Source of the DNA: Psychrobacter piscatorii
GTDB lineage: Bacteria; Pseudomonadota; Gammaproteobacteria; Pseudomonadales; Moraxellaceae
Length of the DNA: 64,000 nucleotides
Direction of reading: 5' to 3'
NCBI RefSeq assembly: GCF_904846415.1
Contig: NZ_CAJHAR010000007.1
Location: 62,001-126,000 of the forward strand
The number at the start of each line of letters is the position of its first letter. Within the stretch, counting starts at the first letter, position 1. A program made the position numbers and the translations under genes. This document shows, piece by piece, positions 50,954 to 61,904 of this stretch. The notes below the pieces were generated by a model. That model saw only the letters and a program-made list of their open reading frames with translations, did no database searches and had not been told where the DNA came from.

Positions 50954-52177
50954 TTATCCTACGACTGAGCCCATTTGGAAGATTGGTAAGTACATTGCAA
51001 TAACTAAGCCACCGACCAATACACCCAGTACAGCCATAATGAGTGGTTCCATTAAGCTGGTTAAACCATCAACGGCGTTGTCAACCTCATTCTCATAATA
51101 GACAGCGACTTTATCTAACATTTCTTCCAAGCTACCAGACTCTTCTCCGATACCCACCATTTGAATGACTAGACTTGGGAACAGGTTAGTTGAACGGATG
51201 GAGAACTGTAGTTGCTGACCAGTAGAGACGTCGTTTTTAATTTGCTGAGTGGCATTGTAAAAAACGACATTGTTGGTCGCACCAGCAGTAGAATCTAGTG
51301 CATCAATGAGGGGTACACCAGCGGCAAAAGTTGTAGATAGGGTACGAGCGAACCGCGCAATGACAGCTTGATAAGCAATATTGCCAAAAATCGGTGCTTT
51401 TAGTACAGCGCGGTCTAAGAAGTCACGGAATTTTTTGGAACGTTTCTTGGCTTCTGAAAATCCGATAATAGCCCCACCAATTACGATAATTAAAATAAAC
51501 CACCATGATTGCATCCATTCAGACATACCCACCACCATTTGGGTAAAGGCAGGCAGCTCTGCACCAAATGAACTAAATAAGTCCGAGAATACAGGCACTA
51601 CTTTTATTAATAGAATCATAGTAACGATAATAGCCACCACAATAACAGCAATGGGATATTTCATTGCTTTCTTAATCTTTGCTTTTAGTAGTTCGCTTTT
51701 TTCTTTGTAAGTCGCTACACGCTCAAGCATGGTCTCTAGCGCACCTGATTGTTCGCCAGATTCGACAAGTGAGCAGAATAGATCATCAAAGTAACGAGGA
51801 TGTTTACGTAGGGCGGAAGCAAAGGTGCCACCTGCTTCGATATCGGCTTTGATTTGTAGCACCAAGTCTTTCATACTCGGATTATCAAGGGAATCAGCCA
51901 CAATTTCAAAGGACTGAGTCAGCGGGACACCTGCTTTCATCATGGTGGCCAACTGCCGAGCAAAAATCGCAATATCAATGGCTTTAATTGATTTTTTGAA
52001 GGTATAGAGCGGTTTTGGTTTCTTTTTGATACCTTTAACCGTGATCCCTTGCTTGCGTAAAGTTGCTTTGGCTAACTCTAAGCTACGACTAGTGGTTTCA
52101 CCTTTCACCTTTTGCCCGCGTCGGTTCACGCCATCATAGACAAAGTCTAACAGCATGTCAGTCTTAGCTTTTGCCAT
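50954..52177 (-). CDS. pilC: Type IV pilus inner-membrane platform protein PilC
   Basis: A 407-residue T2SSF-domain protein. Two GspF cytoplasmic domains (about 68-190 and 275-395) are separated by membrane helices. FARQLATMMKAGVPLTQSFEI and VESGEQSGALETMLERVA are the conserved blocks, repeated in the second half as FARTLSTTFAAGVPLIDAL and VGIGEESGSLEEMLDKVA. It couples the PilB motor to pilus assembly. pilB is upstream, 221 bases away; pilD follows directly. Confidence 0.97.
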   Translation of the reverse strand: MAKAKTDMLLDFVYDGVNRRGQKVKGETTSRSLELAKATLRKQGITVKGIKKKPKPLYTFKKSIKAIDIAIFARQLATMMKAGVPLTQSFEIVADSLDNPSMKDLVLQIKADIEAGGTFASALRKHPRYFDDLFCSLVESGEQSGALETMLERVATYKEKSELLKAKIKKAMKYPIAVIVVAIIVTMILLIKVVPVFSDLFSSFGAELPAFTQMVVGMSEWMQSWWFILIIVIGGAIIGFSEAKKRSKKFRDFLDRAVLKAPIFGNIAYQAVIARFARTLSTTFAAGVPLIDALDSTAGATNNVVFYNATQQIKNDVSTGQQLQFSIRSTNLFPSLVIQMVGIGEESGSLEEMLDKVAVYYENEVDNAVDGLTSLMEPLIMAVLGVLVGGLVIAMYLPIFQMGSVVG

Positions 52178-52398
52178 ATTACTACCCTCGAAATTGCCTA
52201 ATATAGATATTGCAAATGTAAAGCAGGATACCAGACAAAATCGTTGGCTGATATACTTTATTTTAGCGCAAAAAACCAGTGCCTATCTGTTTTATTTTTT
52301 AGATATATCTATTAGATAATATTTCTAATTTTGAAGTCTTCAGAAAGCAAAATACTAGAAGATTAACAGTTTTATATACGACTTAATATTTATACGGT

Positions 52399-54114
52399 TT
52401 ATTCAGAAGTAACACGCATCATTTCTTGAATACTGGTGACACCTTGTAGAACTTTTAAAACCCCAGAACGGCGCAGATCTCGAAAACCGTTTTTGAGCGC
52501 CGCATCTTTGATATCTATGGCATTGCCATCTTCCATAATGATACGTGAGATGTCGGGGCTGACCTTCATCACCTCATAAATACCCACACGACCTTTATAA
52601 CCTTCACGGCATTCATTGCAGCCTACTGGCTCATAAATTACATTGTCTGAATTGTCCAAGTCTGTATCAGTAAAGCCGATCTCTAGTAGGCTTTGCCGTG
52701 GAATATTGATCGGTTTCTTACAGTTTTTGCATAACCGCCGCGCCAAACGTTGGGCAATGACTAAGTTGACTGACGTTGCAATGTTAAAAGAAGCCACACC
52801 CATATTACGCAAACGCGTCAACGTCTCGGGTGCTGAGTTGGTATGTAAGGTGGAGAGTACCATGTGTCCTGTTTGTGCCGCTTTAATAGCGATCTCGGCA
52901 GTCTCCAAGTCACGAATCTCACCAACCATGACAATATCAGGATCTTGACGCAAAAAAGACTTGAGCGCATTAGCAAAGGTCAGACCAACTTTAGCGTTGA
53001 CATTGACCTGATTGATACCCTCAAGGTTAATCTCCACAGGGTCTTCGGCGGTTGAGATATTGGTGGCACCAGTGTTTAAAATATTGATACCCGTATAAAG
53101 AGAGACTGTCTTACCAGAACCAGTGGGACCAGTAATCAGCAGCATACCTTGTGGTTTGTGCAGTGCTTCTAAAAACATCTCCTGTTGATCGGGTTCATAC
53201 CCTAGCGCATCAATACCAAGCATGGCTGATGAAGGATCTAAGATACGCAAAACAATTTTTTCACCGAACAAAGTTGGTAACGAGTTCACACGGAAGTCAA
53301 TGGCTTTAGTTTTAGAGATTTTGAGCTTGATACGTCCATCTTGCGGTACTCGGCGCTCTGAGATGTCCATCTGTGACATGACTTTTAAGCGAGCTGCGAT
53401 TTTGTTGGCCAGTTGGACTGGCGGATTGGCTATCTTTTCCATCACACCATCAACACGAAAACGTACTCGGAAAGATTTTTCGTAAGGTTCAAAATGCAGA
53501 TCAGAGGCACCCATGCGAATGGCATCGACCAGCATTTTATTGACGAATTTTACAACAGGTGCCTCATCTACCCCGTCGCTAAGCTTCGTTTCACCGTCAT
53601 CGTTACCTTCATCACCCTCTTCAAAGTCAACATTTAAATCACTGTTGGAGAAGCTGTCAAAGCTCTGCATCGTATCAGCGTAAACGCTTTCGATACGCTT
53701 TTTTAGCTTGTTTTCTTCAACAACAATCGTTTCAATAGACAAGCGAGAATTAAAGGCAATGGCATCAATAGCATCGACACGAGTTGGATCACTTAGCGCT
53801 ACAAATAAGCGTTGACCGCGCTTAAATAGTGGCAATGCATTAAACTTACGGACGATTTTTTCATCGACTAAATCCTTTGGAATGACATCAGTGCTGAGCG
53901 CATCGAGATCGAATAAGGGATCGCCAAAGGCTTGTGATAACATTTGGGCAAGGTGATAAGAATCAGCCAGTTTATTGCCTACAAGGTAAGGCACCAATCC
54001 TATTTGCTGCTGCTGCGACTCAATCTGTGCCGTTTTCATATTTGCTTCGCTAACGACACCATCACTGATGAGCTGCTGCGCCAGACCACCATATTTACTG
54101 GTTGTAATAGACAT
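52399..54114 (-). CDS. pilB: Type IV pilus assembly ATPase PilB
   Basis: A 571-residue GspE-family hexameric motor that drives pilus extension. An N-terminal MshEN-like domain (about 1-150) is followed by the ATPase core with Walker A GPTGSGKT, an Asp box and Walker B IVMVGEIRDLETAEIA, a His box (GHMVLSTLHTN), and the zinc site CKNCKK...CNECREG. The ATG at 54114 is preceded by AAGGAGAGG, a very strong ribosome site; the frame opens further upstream to 54144 with no benefit. The pilB start is divergent from tpiA. Confidence 0.97.
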   Translation of the reverse strand: MSITTSKYGGLAQQLISDGVVSEANMKTAQIESQQQQIGLVPYLVGNKLADSYHLAQMLSQAFGDPLFDLDALSTDVIPKDLVDEKIVRKFNALPLFKRGQRLFVALSDPTRVDAIDAIAFNSRLSIETIVVEENKLKKRIESVYADTMQSFDSFSNSDLNVDFEEGDEGNDDGETKLSDGVDEAPVVKFVNKMLVDAIRMGASDLHFEPYEKSFRVRFRVDGVMEKIANPPVQLANKIAARLKVMSQMDISERRVPQDGRIKLKISKTKAIDFRVNSLPTLFGEKIVLRILDPSSAMLGIDALGYEPDQQEMFLEALHKPQGMLLITGPTGSGKTVSLYTGINILNTGATNISTAEDPVEINLEGINQVNVNAKVGLTFANALKSFLRQDPDIVMVGEIRDLETAEIAIKAAQTGHMVLSTLHTNSAPETLTRLRNMGVASFNIATSVNLVIAQRLARRLCKNCKKPINIPRQSLLEIGFTDTDLDNSDNVIYEPVGCNECREGYKGRVGIYEVMKVSPDISRIIMEDGNAIDIKDAALKNGFRDLRRSGVLKVLQGVTSIQEMMRVTSE

Positions 54115-54502
54115 TATGACCTCTCCTTGACAAAGGGTTTGCACACCGCTTTAGAATACAGACTACTATATATGTTTTAATATATTTGCGGTAATCGATA
54201 CGTTGTTTGATTCAGCAAGTTATTTTTACTTCTTTCGTAAGAACTTAGAAAGCGTTTAATAATATTTAATTTCTGTTAAACACAATATACGACTTTACTT
54301 GATTTTAGTTTAAAGGCTTTCTACAAATGATTAAACAATCAATACATCAAAATCTCTGCTTTTAGCTGTCATTTTTGAACATAGGTATTGAAAAGCGCGG
54401 CTGCTTCTGGCAGCACACTACTATAGCACTTACGAATTATTTGTTATACTGGCGCGCATATGAGCCGAATTGGCGCGAATACATGAGACAAGGTAAATAA
54501 GT
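54115..54502. other. Intergenic promoter region between pilB and tpiA
   Basis: About 390 bases, AT-rich with divergent promoters. An extended -10 box at 54442-54450 likely serves tpiA. No operator or RNA was recognised. Confidence 0.5.
54442..54450 (+). promoter_or_regulatory. Extended -10 promoter element of tpiA
   Basis: TGTTATACT fits the extended -10 pattern TGnTATAAT with one mismatch, about 50 bases before the tpiA ATG. The -35 region is weak, as extended -10 promoters allow. Confidence 0.45.
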
Positions 54503-55315
54503 ATGCAAGCTTGGGTGATCGGTAATTGGAAACAGAATCCAGCAACTAGCCATGATGTTGATGCGCTGTTAGATGACCTGCTGACTAAGGTTGATGCTAA
54601 AAATCAAGCTAAAACGCCAACCTCTAGTAGTCAATGCACATTGATGGTAGCACCAAGCTGTATTCATTTGGCCGCAGTCAGTGCACGCTTAGCAAATAGT
54701 TCAATAATCAGTGCCGCTCAAGACGTGAGCGCTCATAGTGCAAGCACAGGCGCTTATACGGGAGACTGCTCAGCACAGCAAGTCGCAGATACAGGAGCCA
54801 CTTGGACAATACTTGGTCACTCTGAGCGTCGCCAGTATCATAAAGAATCTCATGACTGTCTAATAAATAAACTGTCTCATGCGTTTTCTCAGAATCTTGG
54901 CGTGGTGTTCTGTATCGGCGAAACGCAAGAACAGTATGATAATGATCAAACACTTGACGTTATCAATGAACAACTCTCAGTGATTAAAAATATGCTTGCT
55001 CAGCAACCAGATTTAGCATCATCGTTATCTGAAAAGCTACTCGTCGCCTACGAACCTGTCTGGGCAATTGGTACTGGCAAAGTGCCGACTGTGGCAGAAG
55101 TGAGTAAGACTCATCAGCATATCAAGCAAACCGTTGCGGGCTTTGCTGACATAGCAGGTGCGATTACCGTACTGTATGGCGGTAGCGTTAATGCTGGTAA
55201 TGCCGATAGCTTTGCTGCTGACCCTATGATTGATGGTGCTTTGGTTGGCGGGGCCTCATTGAAAGCAGATAGCTTCTTAGCGATCGCTGATGCTTTTAGT
55301 CAAGCGAATGCTTAA
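54503..55315 (+). CDS. tpiA: Triosephosphate isomerase
   Basis: A 270-residue TIM-barrel enzyme of glycolysis and gluconeogenesis. GNWKQNP (7-13) has the catalytic Lys of the family, [10 protein letters not shown] the catalytic His, [14 protein letters not shown] the catalytic Glu and loop 6, and LYGGSVN the phosphate grip. It is longer than E. coli's 255 residues because of a short Lys/Thr/Ser insert near 30-45 ([12 protein letters not shown]). secG follows on the same strand, the classic tpiA-secG-tRNA-Leu order. Confidence 0.97.
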   Translation: MQAWVIGNWKQNPATSHDVDALLDDLLTKVDAKNQAKTPTSSSQCTLMVAPSCIHLAAVSARLANSSIISAAQDVSAHSASTGAYTGDCSAQQVADTGATWTILGHSERRQYHKESHDCLINKLSHAFSQNLGVVFCIGETQEQYDNDQTLDVINEQLSVIKNMLAQQPDLASSLSEKLLVAYEPVWAIGTGKVPTVAEVSKTHQHIKQTVAGFADIAGAITVLYGGSVNAGNADSFAADPMIDGALVGGASLKADSFLAIADAFSQANA

Positions 55316-55530
55316 TCGAATAAATAATGCTCAGATATCAGTATCATAGCTGATAGACAGTATGGTTTTACCAGTTGGTAAAAGTAGGTTTAACAGTACC
55401 CTTGCAATCGTGTACAATGCGCCTTATTTATATAATCGATTTGGCATTATCAGATGCTAGTCATTATTTTTATTAACTTTACGTTTTATTTTCCGTTATC
55501 AGTCGTCATTACGCGGCAAAAGAGGCCACC

Positions 55531-55839
55531 ATGTTTACGTTTATATTAGCCCTGCATATTATCGTGGCCATTGCCATGATCGGCTTGATTTTGATACAGC
55601 ATGGTAAAGGGGCAGATGCTGGGGCTTCTTTTGGTGCCGGCTCATCAGGTACAGTATTTGGCGCGGCGGGAACCGCCAACTTTTTGACGCGTGCGACTGC
55701 AGTATTGACGGTCATATTCTTTATTACCAGTATGACGTTGGCTGTTCATGCGCGTAAGCAAGCAGAAGATCAATTTCGTCTAGATGCACCGGTATCAGCA
55801 CCGCAAACGCCGCGTCCATTGACTCAAAATCCTGAATAA
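55531..55839 (+). CDS. secG: Protein-export membrane protein SecG
   Basis: A 102-residue subunit of the SecYEG translocon with two membrane helices (about 2-22 and 56-75). The loop GKGADAGASFGAGSSGTVFGAAGTANFLTR is the conserved SecG motif region (28-57, key residues K29, G30, D32, F37 and G38). The C-terminal tail is Pro/Gln-rich and variable. tRNA-Leu and tRNA-fMet follow downstream, matching the secG-leuU-metY order of E. coli. Confidence 0.95.
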   Translation: MFTFILALHIIVAIAMIGLILIQHGKGADAGASFGAGSSGTVFGAAGTANFLTRATAVLTVIFFITSMTLAVHARKQAEDQFRLDAPVSAPQTPRPLTQNPE

Positions 55840-55981
55840 ATGGCTTTTGAGTAGTCAGCGCTTGCTATTTTGGTAGGTTACATTTACAATGCTTTTCTGT
55901 TTCCGCAAGTCCTTATCTATTAATGCCTACCTTACGCATTATATATAGTAGATAGGAAGTTAGAAAACAGAGTAGTAAAAT

Positions 55982-56065
55982 GCGATTGTGGTGGAATGGT
56001 AGACACGCCATCTTGAGGGGGTGGTGGCGAAAGCTGTGGGGGTTCAAGTCCCCCCAATCGCACCA
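55982..56065 (+). tRNA. tRNA-Leu (GAG)
   Basis: Acceptor GCGATTG pairs with CAATCGC and the gene encodes its own CCA end. The anticodon loop is CTTGAGG with anticodon GAG for CUC/CUU leucine codons. The long variable arm (GGTGGTGGCGAAAGCTGT region) is typical of class II leucine tRNA. T-loop is GTTCAAGTC. Confidence 0.95.
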
Positions 56066-56144
56066 AGTTTCACAGACGCAGCATAGCGTCAGGTTGGATT
56101 TTTTAGTAGCAACCACTTAATTTATAATTATTTTAAATAAAGTG

Positions 56145-56173
56145 TTGACACTTCTACATTATCTCCCTATAAT
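56145..56173 (+). promoter_or_regulatory. Perfect sigma-70 promoter of tRNA-fMet
   Basis: TTGACA (56145-56150) and TATAAT (56168-56173) with the ideal 17-base spacer. A GCG follows the -10 box, as in promoters under stringent control. The tRNA starts 16 bases further on. Confidence 0.92.
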
Positions 56174-56189
56174 ATGCGTTCTAGATTGA

Positions 56190-56266
<77 letters not shown>

Positions 56267-56709
56267 CTTTTTATACTGATGTTTTGTACACTAAATTTGT
56301 CAGTACCGATTAACCCACCATAATGTTTGTGGGTTTTTTTGTATCTGAAGGTCAGTGTTATCGCGGTATCTATCCTACTTATGCTAAGCTCTAAGTCTAT
56401 AGAGTACGATATTACTCGTCACTGGTCATCATCGGCCGCCACTGGCACGATGCTCCTTAAGCAACACTATCTTTTATTCCTCACGCTTTTATCGATAGTA
56501 GTGCTTTATAACTAATAAAAGCATTGTTTGGCTGAGCTTGATGTTTTTTAGGCTCGTCCCTATATAAACGCACAACACCTGTTATATGTTTGTGGTTTAC
56601 CATTATATAATGACCGTAATTCTTACTATATATAAGTACGAAAAGAGCAAAGCTTTGATACGGTTTACTAAGTACGATAGATAAGCGAATAGGAAAATAC
56701 AAAGAGATT
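56267..56709. other. Intergenic region between tRNA-fMet and rimP
   Basis: About 440 bases. It contains the tRNA terminator (56312-56341) and must contain the rimP operon promoter. No known leader RNA was recognised. Confidence 0.5.
56312..56341 (+). terminator. Terminator after tRNA-fMet
   Basis: AACCCAC / 10-base loop / GTGGGTT followed by a TTTTT run, about 45 bases past the tRNA. Confidence 0.85.
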
Positions 56710-57210
56710 ATGAAGCTTTCGACTAAAGTTGCAGAACTGACTAATATTATTGCCCCTGCTGTGGCCGCTTGCGATGTGTCGCTATGGGGTATAGAATTTG
56801 CGCCACAAGGCCGCCGCTCTTTATTGCGCATTTATATTGAGGCACTGCCAGAAGAGCAAGCCCAAGATAAACACGTTACTATCGAAGACTGTGCCGCAGT
56901 GAACCATCAAGTAAGCGGTATTCTCGAAGTTCATGATCCTATCGCTGGTGAATATATTTTAGAAGTGTCTTCACCTGGTTTCGACCGTGCATTTTTCTCA
57001 GATGAGCAGATGCATGCCTATGTGGGTCAAACAGTAAGCTTACGTTTGATTCAAGCTATCGGCACAGGTGATCAAAAACGTCGTAAAGCAACAGGTACAT
57101 TAGATAGTATCGATGATAAAGCTTTAAAACTGACGTCAAGCGATGGTGAGCAGTTTGAGATTGCATTAAGTAATATTGATAAAGCCAACTTAGTTTACGA
57201 AGATGCCTAA
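56710..57210 (+). CDS. rimP: Ribosome maturation factor RimP
   Basis: A 166-residue protein needed for 30S subunit maturation. CDVSLWGIEFAPQGRRSLLRIYIE, TIEDCAAVNHQVSGILEVHDPI and YILEVSSPGFDRAF are the conserved RimP blocks, followed by the SH3-like C-terminal domain. It heads the rimP-nusA-infB-rbfA-truB cluster. Confidence 0.96.
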   Translation: MKLSTKVAELTNIIAPAVAACDVSLWGIEFAPQGRRSLLRIYIEALPEEQAQDKHVTIEDCAAVNHQVSGILEVHDPIAGEYILEVSSPGFDRAFFSDEQMHAYVGQTVSLRLIQAIGTGDQKRRKATGTLDSIDDKALKLTSSDGEQFEIALSNIDKANLVYEDA

Positions 57211-57333
57211 ATACATATTATTAGGCAGCTGCTCATAGATTAGCAGTGTCATCTTCAAATAGCTTATGTGGCTTATAGCAACATCCAAATTATAAAATTT
57301 AAGTCAATTAAAAAATGATAGGACAGGTATAGC

Positions 57334-58818
57334 ATGAGTCGTGAAATCTTAACGGTAGTAGAAACTGTCAGTAATGAAAAGGGCTTAAATCCTGAAGATA
57401 TCTTTGAAGCCATAGAAGACGCTTTGGTGGTATCAACCAAGAAAAAAGTATATACCGAGCAGCCAGAAGTGGCTGTGCGAGTATCTATCGATCGTGCAAC
57501 TGGCGATTATGACACTTATCGTTACTGGACCGTGGTTGCAGATGAAGACCATGAAATGCCTGCTTGTCAGCTTGCTATCACAGATCTTGATCAAGAAGAA
57601 TGGTCAATTGGTGATATTAAAGAAGAGCAAATCGAATCGATTGAATTTGGTCGTATTGCGGCTACTCAAGCAAAACAGGTCATCATCCAAAAAATCCGTG
57701 AAGCTGAGCGTGCACTTGTTGCAGACGCTTTTGAGCCACGTGTTGGTGAAATGATGTATGGCGAAGTCAAGAAACAGACACGTGATGGCTATATTATTGA
57801 CTTGGGCGACAATGCTGAAGGATACTTGTCACGCGATCAGATGTTGCCACGTGAGCAGCTACGTGCAAAATCGCGTATCAACGCTATCTTGTACCATGTA
57901 AACCGTGAAAACCGCGGTGCACAATTATTGTTATCTCGCACGCATCCTGAAATGCTATCAGCATTGATGCAAAAAGAAGTACCTGAGATCGCAGAACAAA
58001 TTATTGAAATTCGTAACGTCGCTCGTCTACCAGGCACCCGTGCTAAAATAGCCGTGAAGACCAACGATCATCGTATTGACCCAGTTGGTGCCTGTATTGG
58101 TATGCGTGGTACACGTATCCAAGCAGTACAGCAAGAACTAGATGGTGAGCGTATCGATGTCGTGGTATGGTCAGATGATCCTGCTCAGTTTATCATCAGC
58201 TCTTTAGAGCCAGCTGATGTCAGCAGCATCATTTTAGATGAAGACACTCAAACAGCAGATATTATCTTTAGCACCAATGATCAGTTAGCGCGTGCTATTG
58301 GCTCTCAAGGTCAGAATGTACGTCTAGCCTCTGAGTTGACTGGTTATAAGCTTAATATGATGCTCGAAGAAGAGTACAAACAGCGTCAAGAAAACGAATC
58401 AAAAGCATTCATCGAATTATTTTATGAGCGCTTAGAAGTTGATCAAGACTTAGCACAGGCATTGGTTGATATCGGTTTTACCAGTATCGAAGAAGTCGCC
58501 TACGTGCCAGTTGAGACCTTCTATGACATCGAAGGCTTAGATGATGAAGCAATCGATATGATTCAAGAACGTGCTAAAGATGTCGTCATCGCTGACGAGC
58601 TGGTCAAACAACAGAACATGAAAGAGCCAAGTCAAGAGCTCCAAGAGCTTGAAGGTATGACAGTCAGCTGGGCCTATAAAATGGCGCAAAAAGACATTAT
58701 TACCGTTGATGATTTGGCAGAACAAGCCGTCTTCGATCTAGAAGATATCGAAGGATTAGACTCTGAAACTGCAGGAAAACTCATCATGAAAGCTCGGGAA
58801 TCTTGGTTCGATGAATAA
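57334..58818 (+). CDS. nusA: Transcription termination/antitermination factor NusA
   Basis: A 494-residue protein, close to E. coli's 495. N-terminal polymerase-binding domain (about 1-130), S1 domain (about 135-200, GEVKKQTRDGYIIDLGDNAEGYLSRDQM), two KH domains (KIAVKTNDHRIDPVGACIGMRG and later ARAIGSQGQNVRLASELTGY), then two acidic C-terminal repeats as in Gammaproteobacteria. It modulates pausing and termination, and works in antitermination and translation coupling. It lies 123 bases after rimP. Confidence 0.98.
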   Translation: MSREILTVVETVSNEKGLNPEDIFEAIEDALVVSTKKKVYTEQPEVAVRVSIDRATGDYDTYRYWTVVADEDHEMPACQLAITDLDQEEWSIGDIKEEQIESIEFGRIAATQAKQVIIQKIREAERALVADAFEPRVGEMMYGEVKKQTRDGYIIDLGDNAEGYLSRDQMLPREQLRAKSRINAILYHVNRENRGAQLLLSRTHPEMLSALMQKEVPEIAEQIIEIRNVARLPGTRAKIAVKTNDHRIDPVGACIGMRGTRIQAVQQELDGERIDVVVWSDDPAQFIISSLEPADVSSIILDEDTQTADIIFSTNDQLARAIGSQGQNVRLASELTGYKLNMMLEEEYKQRQENESKAFIELFYERLEVDQDLAQALVDIGFTSIEEVAYVPVETFYDIEGLDDEAIDMIQERAKDVVIADELVKQQNMKEPSQELQELEGMTVSWAYKMAQKDIITVDDLAEQAVFDLEDIEGLDSETAGKLIMKARESWFDE

Positions 58819-58869
58819 GCGGTAACTGCATATCGCTGTCTTTTGGTGATATGCTATTGAGAATAAAGT

Positions 58870-58895
58870 GCTGATATCTATTTATAAGTATCAGC
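58870..58895. repeat. Inverted repeat between nusA and infB
   Basis: GCTGATA (58870-58876) and TATCAGC (58889-58895) with a 12-base loop and no T run. It may be a processing or regulatory hairpin in the operon mRNA. Confidence 0.35.
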
Positions 58896-58966
58896 CTTAA
58901 CCCAATCATTTGTAGCCAACAACTGAATTGAACATATAGCAAATAATAGACAGTAGGTGATAATAA

Positions 58967-61702
58967 ATGGCAGATAAGACCGTCAAAGAACTGGCAGAAA
59001 TGGTAGGCAAAACTACAAGTGCTGTAAAGCAGCAATTAGTAGATGCTGGCCTGCCTGCTCGCGCAGAGGATGACTTAGTCACTGAGCTTGAGCAAGAAAA
59101 GCTGGTGACGTATTTAAAACAAAGTCATGGTCAACAAGAAAAGCGTCGTATTAGTCTGAAGTCTAAGACTACTAGTACCGCGCGTGTGACTGGCTCTTCG
59201 GGCAAATCTAAGAGCGTCAATGTTGAAGTGCGTAAAAAGAAAGTATTCGAAAAGCCTGATCCAGAAAAAATGGCTGAAGAACTAGCAGCGCGTGAGCAGG
59301 CTCTCATTGAGTCTCAAGAACGTGCTGCCAAAGAAGCCGAAGAACGTGCCGCTACTAAGAAAAAAGCGGAAGAGCGTCAAGCGGCAACCTTAGCAGCGAT
59401 GCGTGCAAGTCTAGGCTCTAGCAAAAAATCAGACGACAAAAACGATGATATCTCTACCTCAGTTGTCGTTAAAAAAGGCGGTAAAGCGAGCAAGGCCACT
59501 GTTGAAGTTAAGCCTAAAGAGCAGCCAAAGAAAAAAGTGGCTGCTACTAAGCCTAAAGTTGAAACCGCTGCTGAGCGTAAAGCTCGCGAGACTCGTGAGA
59601 AAGAAGAAGCGCGTCTGCGTGAAATCGAATTAGAGACCCGCCGTACTCAAGCTGAAGAAGCACAAAAGCGTACACTTGAGCAAATGCGCAAAATGGCTGG
59701 TAAATATACCGACCGTGAGCCTGTTACTGAAGTACGTAAAGATGAACCATTGGCTGAAGGTCTAGTTGGTGATGCATTAGAAGAATCATTTGAAAAAGAG
59801 CGTCGCGAAATCAAACGCGGTGCAAACAGCACTGGTACTCGTGGTCGTCGTCGTAAGAATCAAGATGAGCGTGAGATCAAAAACCGTAAAAACGGTTTGC
59901 GTTCAACACAAGCTTCACAGCATAAGTTTGAAAAACCAGTCGAAAAAATCGTTTATGATGTCGAAATTAGCGAGCAAATCTCAGTTGCTGATCTTGCACA
60001 GCGTATGGCGGTTAAAGCTCGCGAAGTCACCAAATTACTCATGAAAATGGGCGAAATGGCTCGTGAATCAGACACGATTGATCAAGCAACTGCAAGTTTG
60101 CTGGTTGAAGAGATGGGTCACAACCCAGTACCAGTCAGTGATACCAAAGTGGAAGACGATCTACAAGATGCGGTTGATGAGCGTAGCAGTAACGTTCAAA
60201 CTCGTCCGCCAGTAGTAACCATCATGGGCCACGTCGATCATGGTAAGACATCACTGCTTGATAAAATTCGTGAAACGAAAGTTGCGAATGGTGAAGCGGG
60301 TGGTATTACTCAGCATATTGGTGCTTACCATGTAAAAACCGAGCGCGGTGTTATTACTTTCCTTGACACCCCAGGTCACGCGGCCTTTAGCGCCATGCGT
60401 TCACGTGGTGCTCAGGCGACTGATATTGTTGTACTTGTTGTCGCAGCTGATGATGGCATGATGCCGCAAACGGCAGAAGCGATTGATCATGCACGTGCTG
60501 CTGGTACGCCGATCATTGTCGCTATCAACAAAATGGATAAACCAGGCGCTGATCCTGACCGTGTTCTTAATGAATTGACAACGAAAGAAGTCATCTCAGA
60601 AGAATGGGGTGGTGATACACCAATGGCACGTATCTCAGCCAAAACTGGTGAAGGTATTGATGACTTACTAGAATTTATTAGCTTACAAGCTGAGTTAATG
60701 GAGCTAGAAGCGCCACTAGACGGTGCTGCACAAGGCGTGGTTATCGAATCAAGACTTGAAAAAGGTCGTGGCCCTGTCGTTAGCGTCCTAGTTAAGAAAG
60801 GCACATTGAAGCAAGGCGACTTGGTTCTAGCTGGTGAGCATTATGGTAAAGTTCGTGCACTAACTGACGAGCATGGTCAACGTATCAAGTCGGCGGGTCC
60901 GTCTATTCCTGTAGAGATTTTGGGCTTGCCTGAAACACCTGCTGCTGGTAGCGAGTTCCTAGTTGTGACGGATGAGAAAAAAGCTCGTGAAGTTGCGGAC
61001 TTTAGAACCAACCGTGAGCGTGAGCGTCAACTTGAACGTCAAAATGCCATGCGTTTAGAGAGTATGTTCGATCAAATGGGTCAAGGCGATGTGTCATTCT
61101 TGAACATTGTATTGAAAACAGATGTACGTGGTTCACTTGAAGCACTACTAGCTGCATTGAACGAGTTGTCTACTGATGAAGTAAAAGTCAGAGTCATCAG
61201 TTCAGGCGTTGGTCCTATCTCTGAGTCTGACGTAACACTTGCAGAATCTAGCGAAGCGGTATTGTTAGGCTTCAACGTCCGTGCAGATGCCACCGCACGC
61301 CGTAAAGCAGATACTGCTAACATGGATATTCGCTACTATAGTGTCATCTATGGTTTGATCGACGATGTGAAATCTGCAATGAGCGGTATGCTGGCTCCTG
61401 AACATCGTGAGAAAATCCTTGGTGTTGCAGACGTTCGTGAAGTGTTCCGTTCTAGTAAGTTTGGTGCGGCTGCTGGTTGTATGGTGGTTGAAGGTACAAT
61501 CTATCGCAACAAACCTATCCGCGTATTGCGTGATGACCAAGTTATCTTTACTGGTCAATTGCAATCATTACGTCGCTATAAAGAAGACGTCAATGAAGTA
61601 CGTACTGGTATGGAATGTGGTCTGGCCGTTCGTGGCTATGATGTCGAAGCTGGCGATAAGATCGAAGTCTTTGAAATTCAAGAGTTCGCACGTACTATCT
61701 AA
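58967..61702 (+). CDS. infB: Translation initiation factor IF-2
   Basis: A 911-residue GTPase that brings fMet-tRNA to the 30S subunit. Two IF2_N modules are visible, at the start ([20 protein letters not shown]) and around 330 ([20 protein letters not shown]). Between them is a long, charged helical stretch rich in Lys, Glu, Ala and Arg (about 90-310). The G domain has [11 protein letters not shown] (G1), [11 protein letters not shown] (G3) and NKMD (G4), followed by domains II-IV. Length is near E. coli's 890. A ribosome site precedes the ATG, and a strong terminator follows at 61792. Confidence 0.98.
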   Translation: MADKTVKELAEMVGKTTSAVKQQLVDAGLPARAEDDLVTELEQEKLVTYLKQSHGQQEKRRISLKSKTTSTARVTGSSGKSKSVNVEVRKKKVFEKPDPEKMAEELAAREQALIESQERAAKEAEERAATKKKAEERQAATLAAMRASLGSSKKSDDKNDDISTSVVVKKGGKASKATVEVKPKEQPKKKVAATKPKVETAAERKARETREKEEARLREIELETRRTQAEEAQKRTLEQMRKMAGKYTDREPVTEVRKDEPLAEGLVGDALEESFEKERREIKRGANSTGTRGRRRKNQDEREIKNRKNGLRSTQASQHKFEKPVEKIVYDVEISEQISVADLAQRMAVKAREVTKLLMKMGEMARESDTIDQATASLLVEEMGHNPVPVSDTKVEDDLQDAVDERSSNVQTRPPVVTIMGHVDHGKTSLLDKIRETKVANGEAGGITQHIGAYHVKTERGVITFLDTPGHAAFSAMRSRGAQATDIVVLVVAADDGMMPQTAEAIDHARAAGTPIIVAINKMDKPGADPDRVLNELTTKEVISEEWGGDTPMARISAKTGEGIDDLLEFISLQAELMELEAPLDGAAQGVVIESRLEKGRGPVVSVLVKKGTLKQGDLVLAGEHYGKVRALTDEHGQRIKSAGPSIPVEILGLPETPAAGSEFLVVTDEKKAREVADFRTNRERERQLERQNAMRLESMFDQMGQGDVSFLNIVLKTDVRGSLEALLAALNELSTDEVKVRVISSGVGPISESDVTLAESSEAVLLGFNVRADATARRKADTANMDIRYYSVIYGLIDDVKSAMSGMLAPEHREKILGVADVREVFRSSKFGAAAGCMVVEGTIYRNKPIRVLRDDQVIFTGQLQSLRRYKEDVNEVRTGMECGLAVRGYDVEAGDKIEVFEIQEFARTI

Positions 61703-61791
61703 AGCCGCTGTTCGATAGGAGAGTATGTAGCAATGCAATATGCCAAATGTGCTGAGCATGCTAAATATTCTGTCGATATTCAGCTGTACTT

Positions 61792-61825
61792 AGGCCTATC
61801 AGGTACACCCTGCTAGGCCTTTTTT
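61792..61825 (+). terminator. Terminator between infB and rbfA
   Basis: TAGGCCTATCAGG / TACAC / CCTGCTAGGCCT, 11 of 12 stem pairs, followed by TTTTT. It would reduce readthrough from infB into rbfA, so rbfA-truB may have their own promoter. Confidence 0.85.
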
Positions 61826-61904
61826 AGCAAATATCATCACTACATTTTTTAGCAAACAGTTCTATATATTAATAACAATAAGCCCATTAAAGTAAGGTAA
61901 CAAC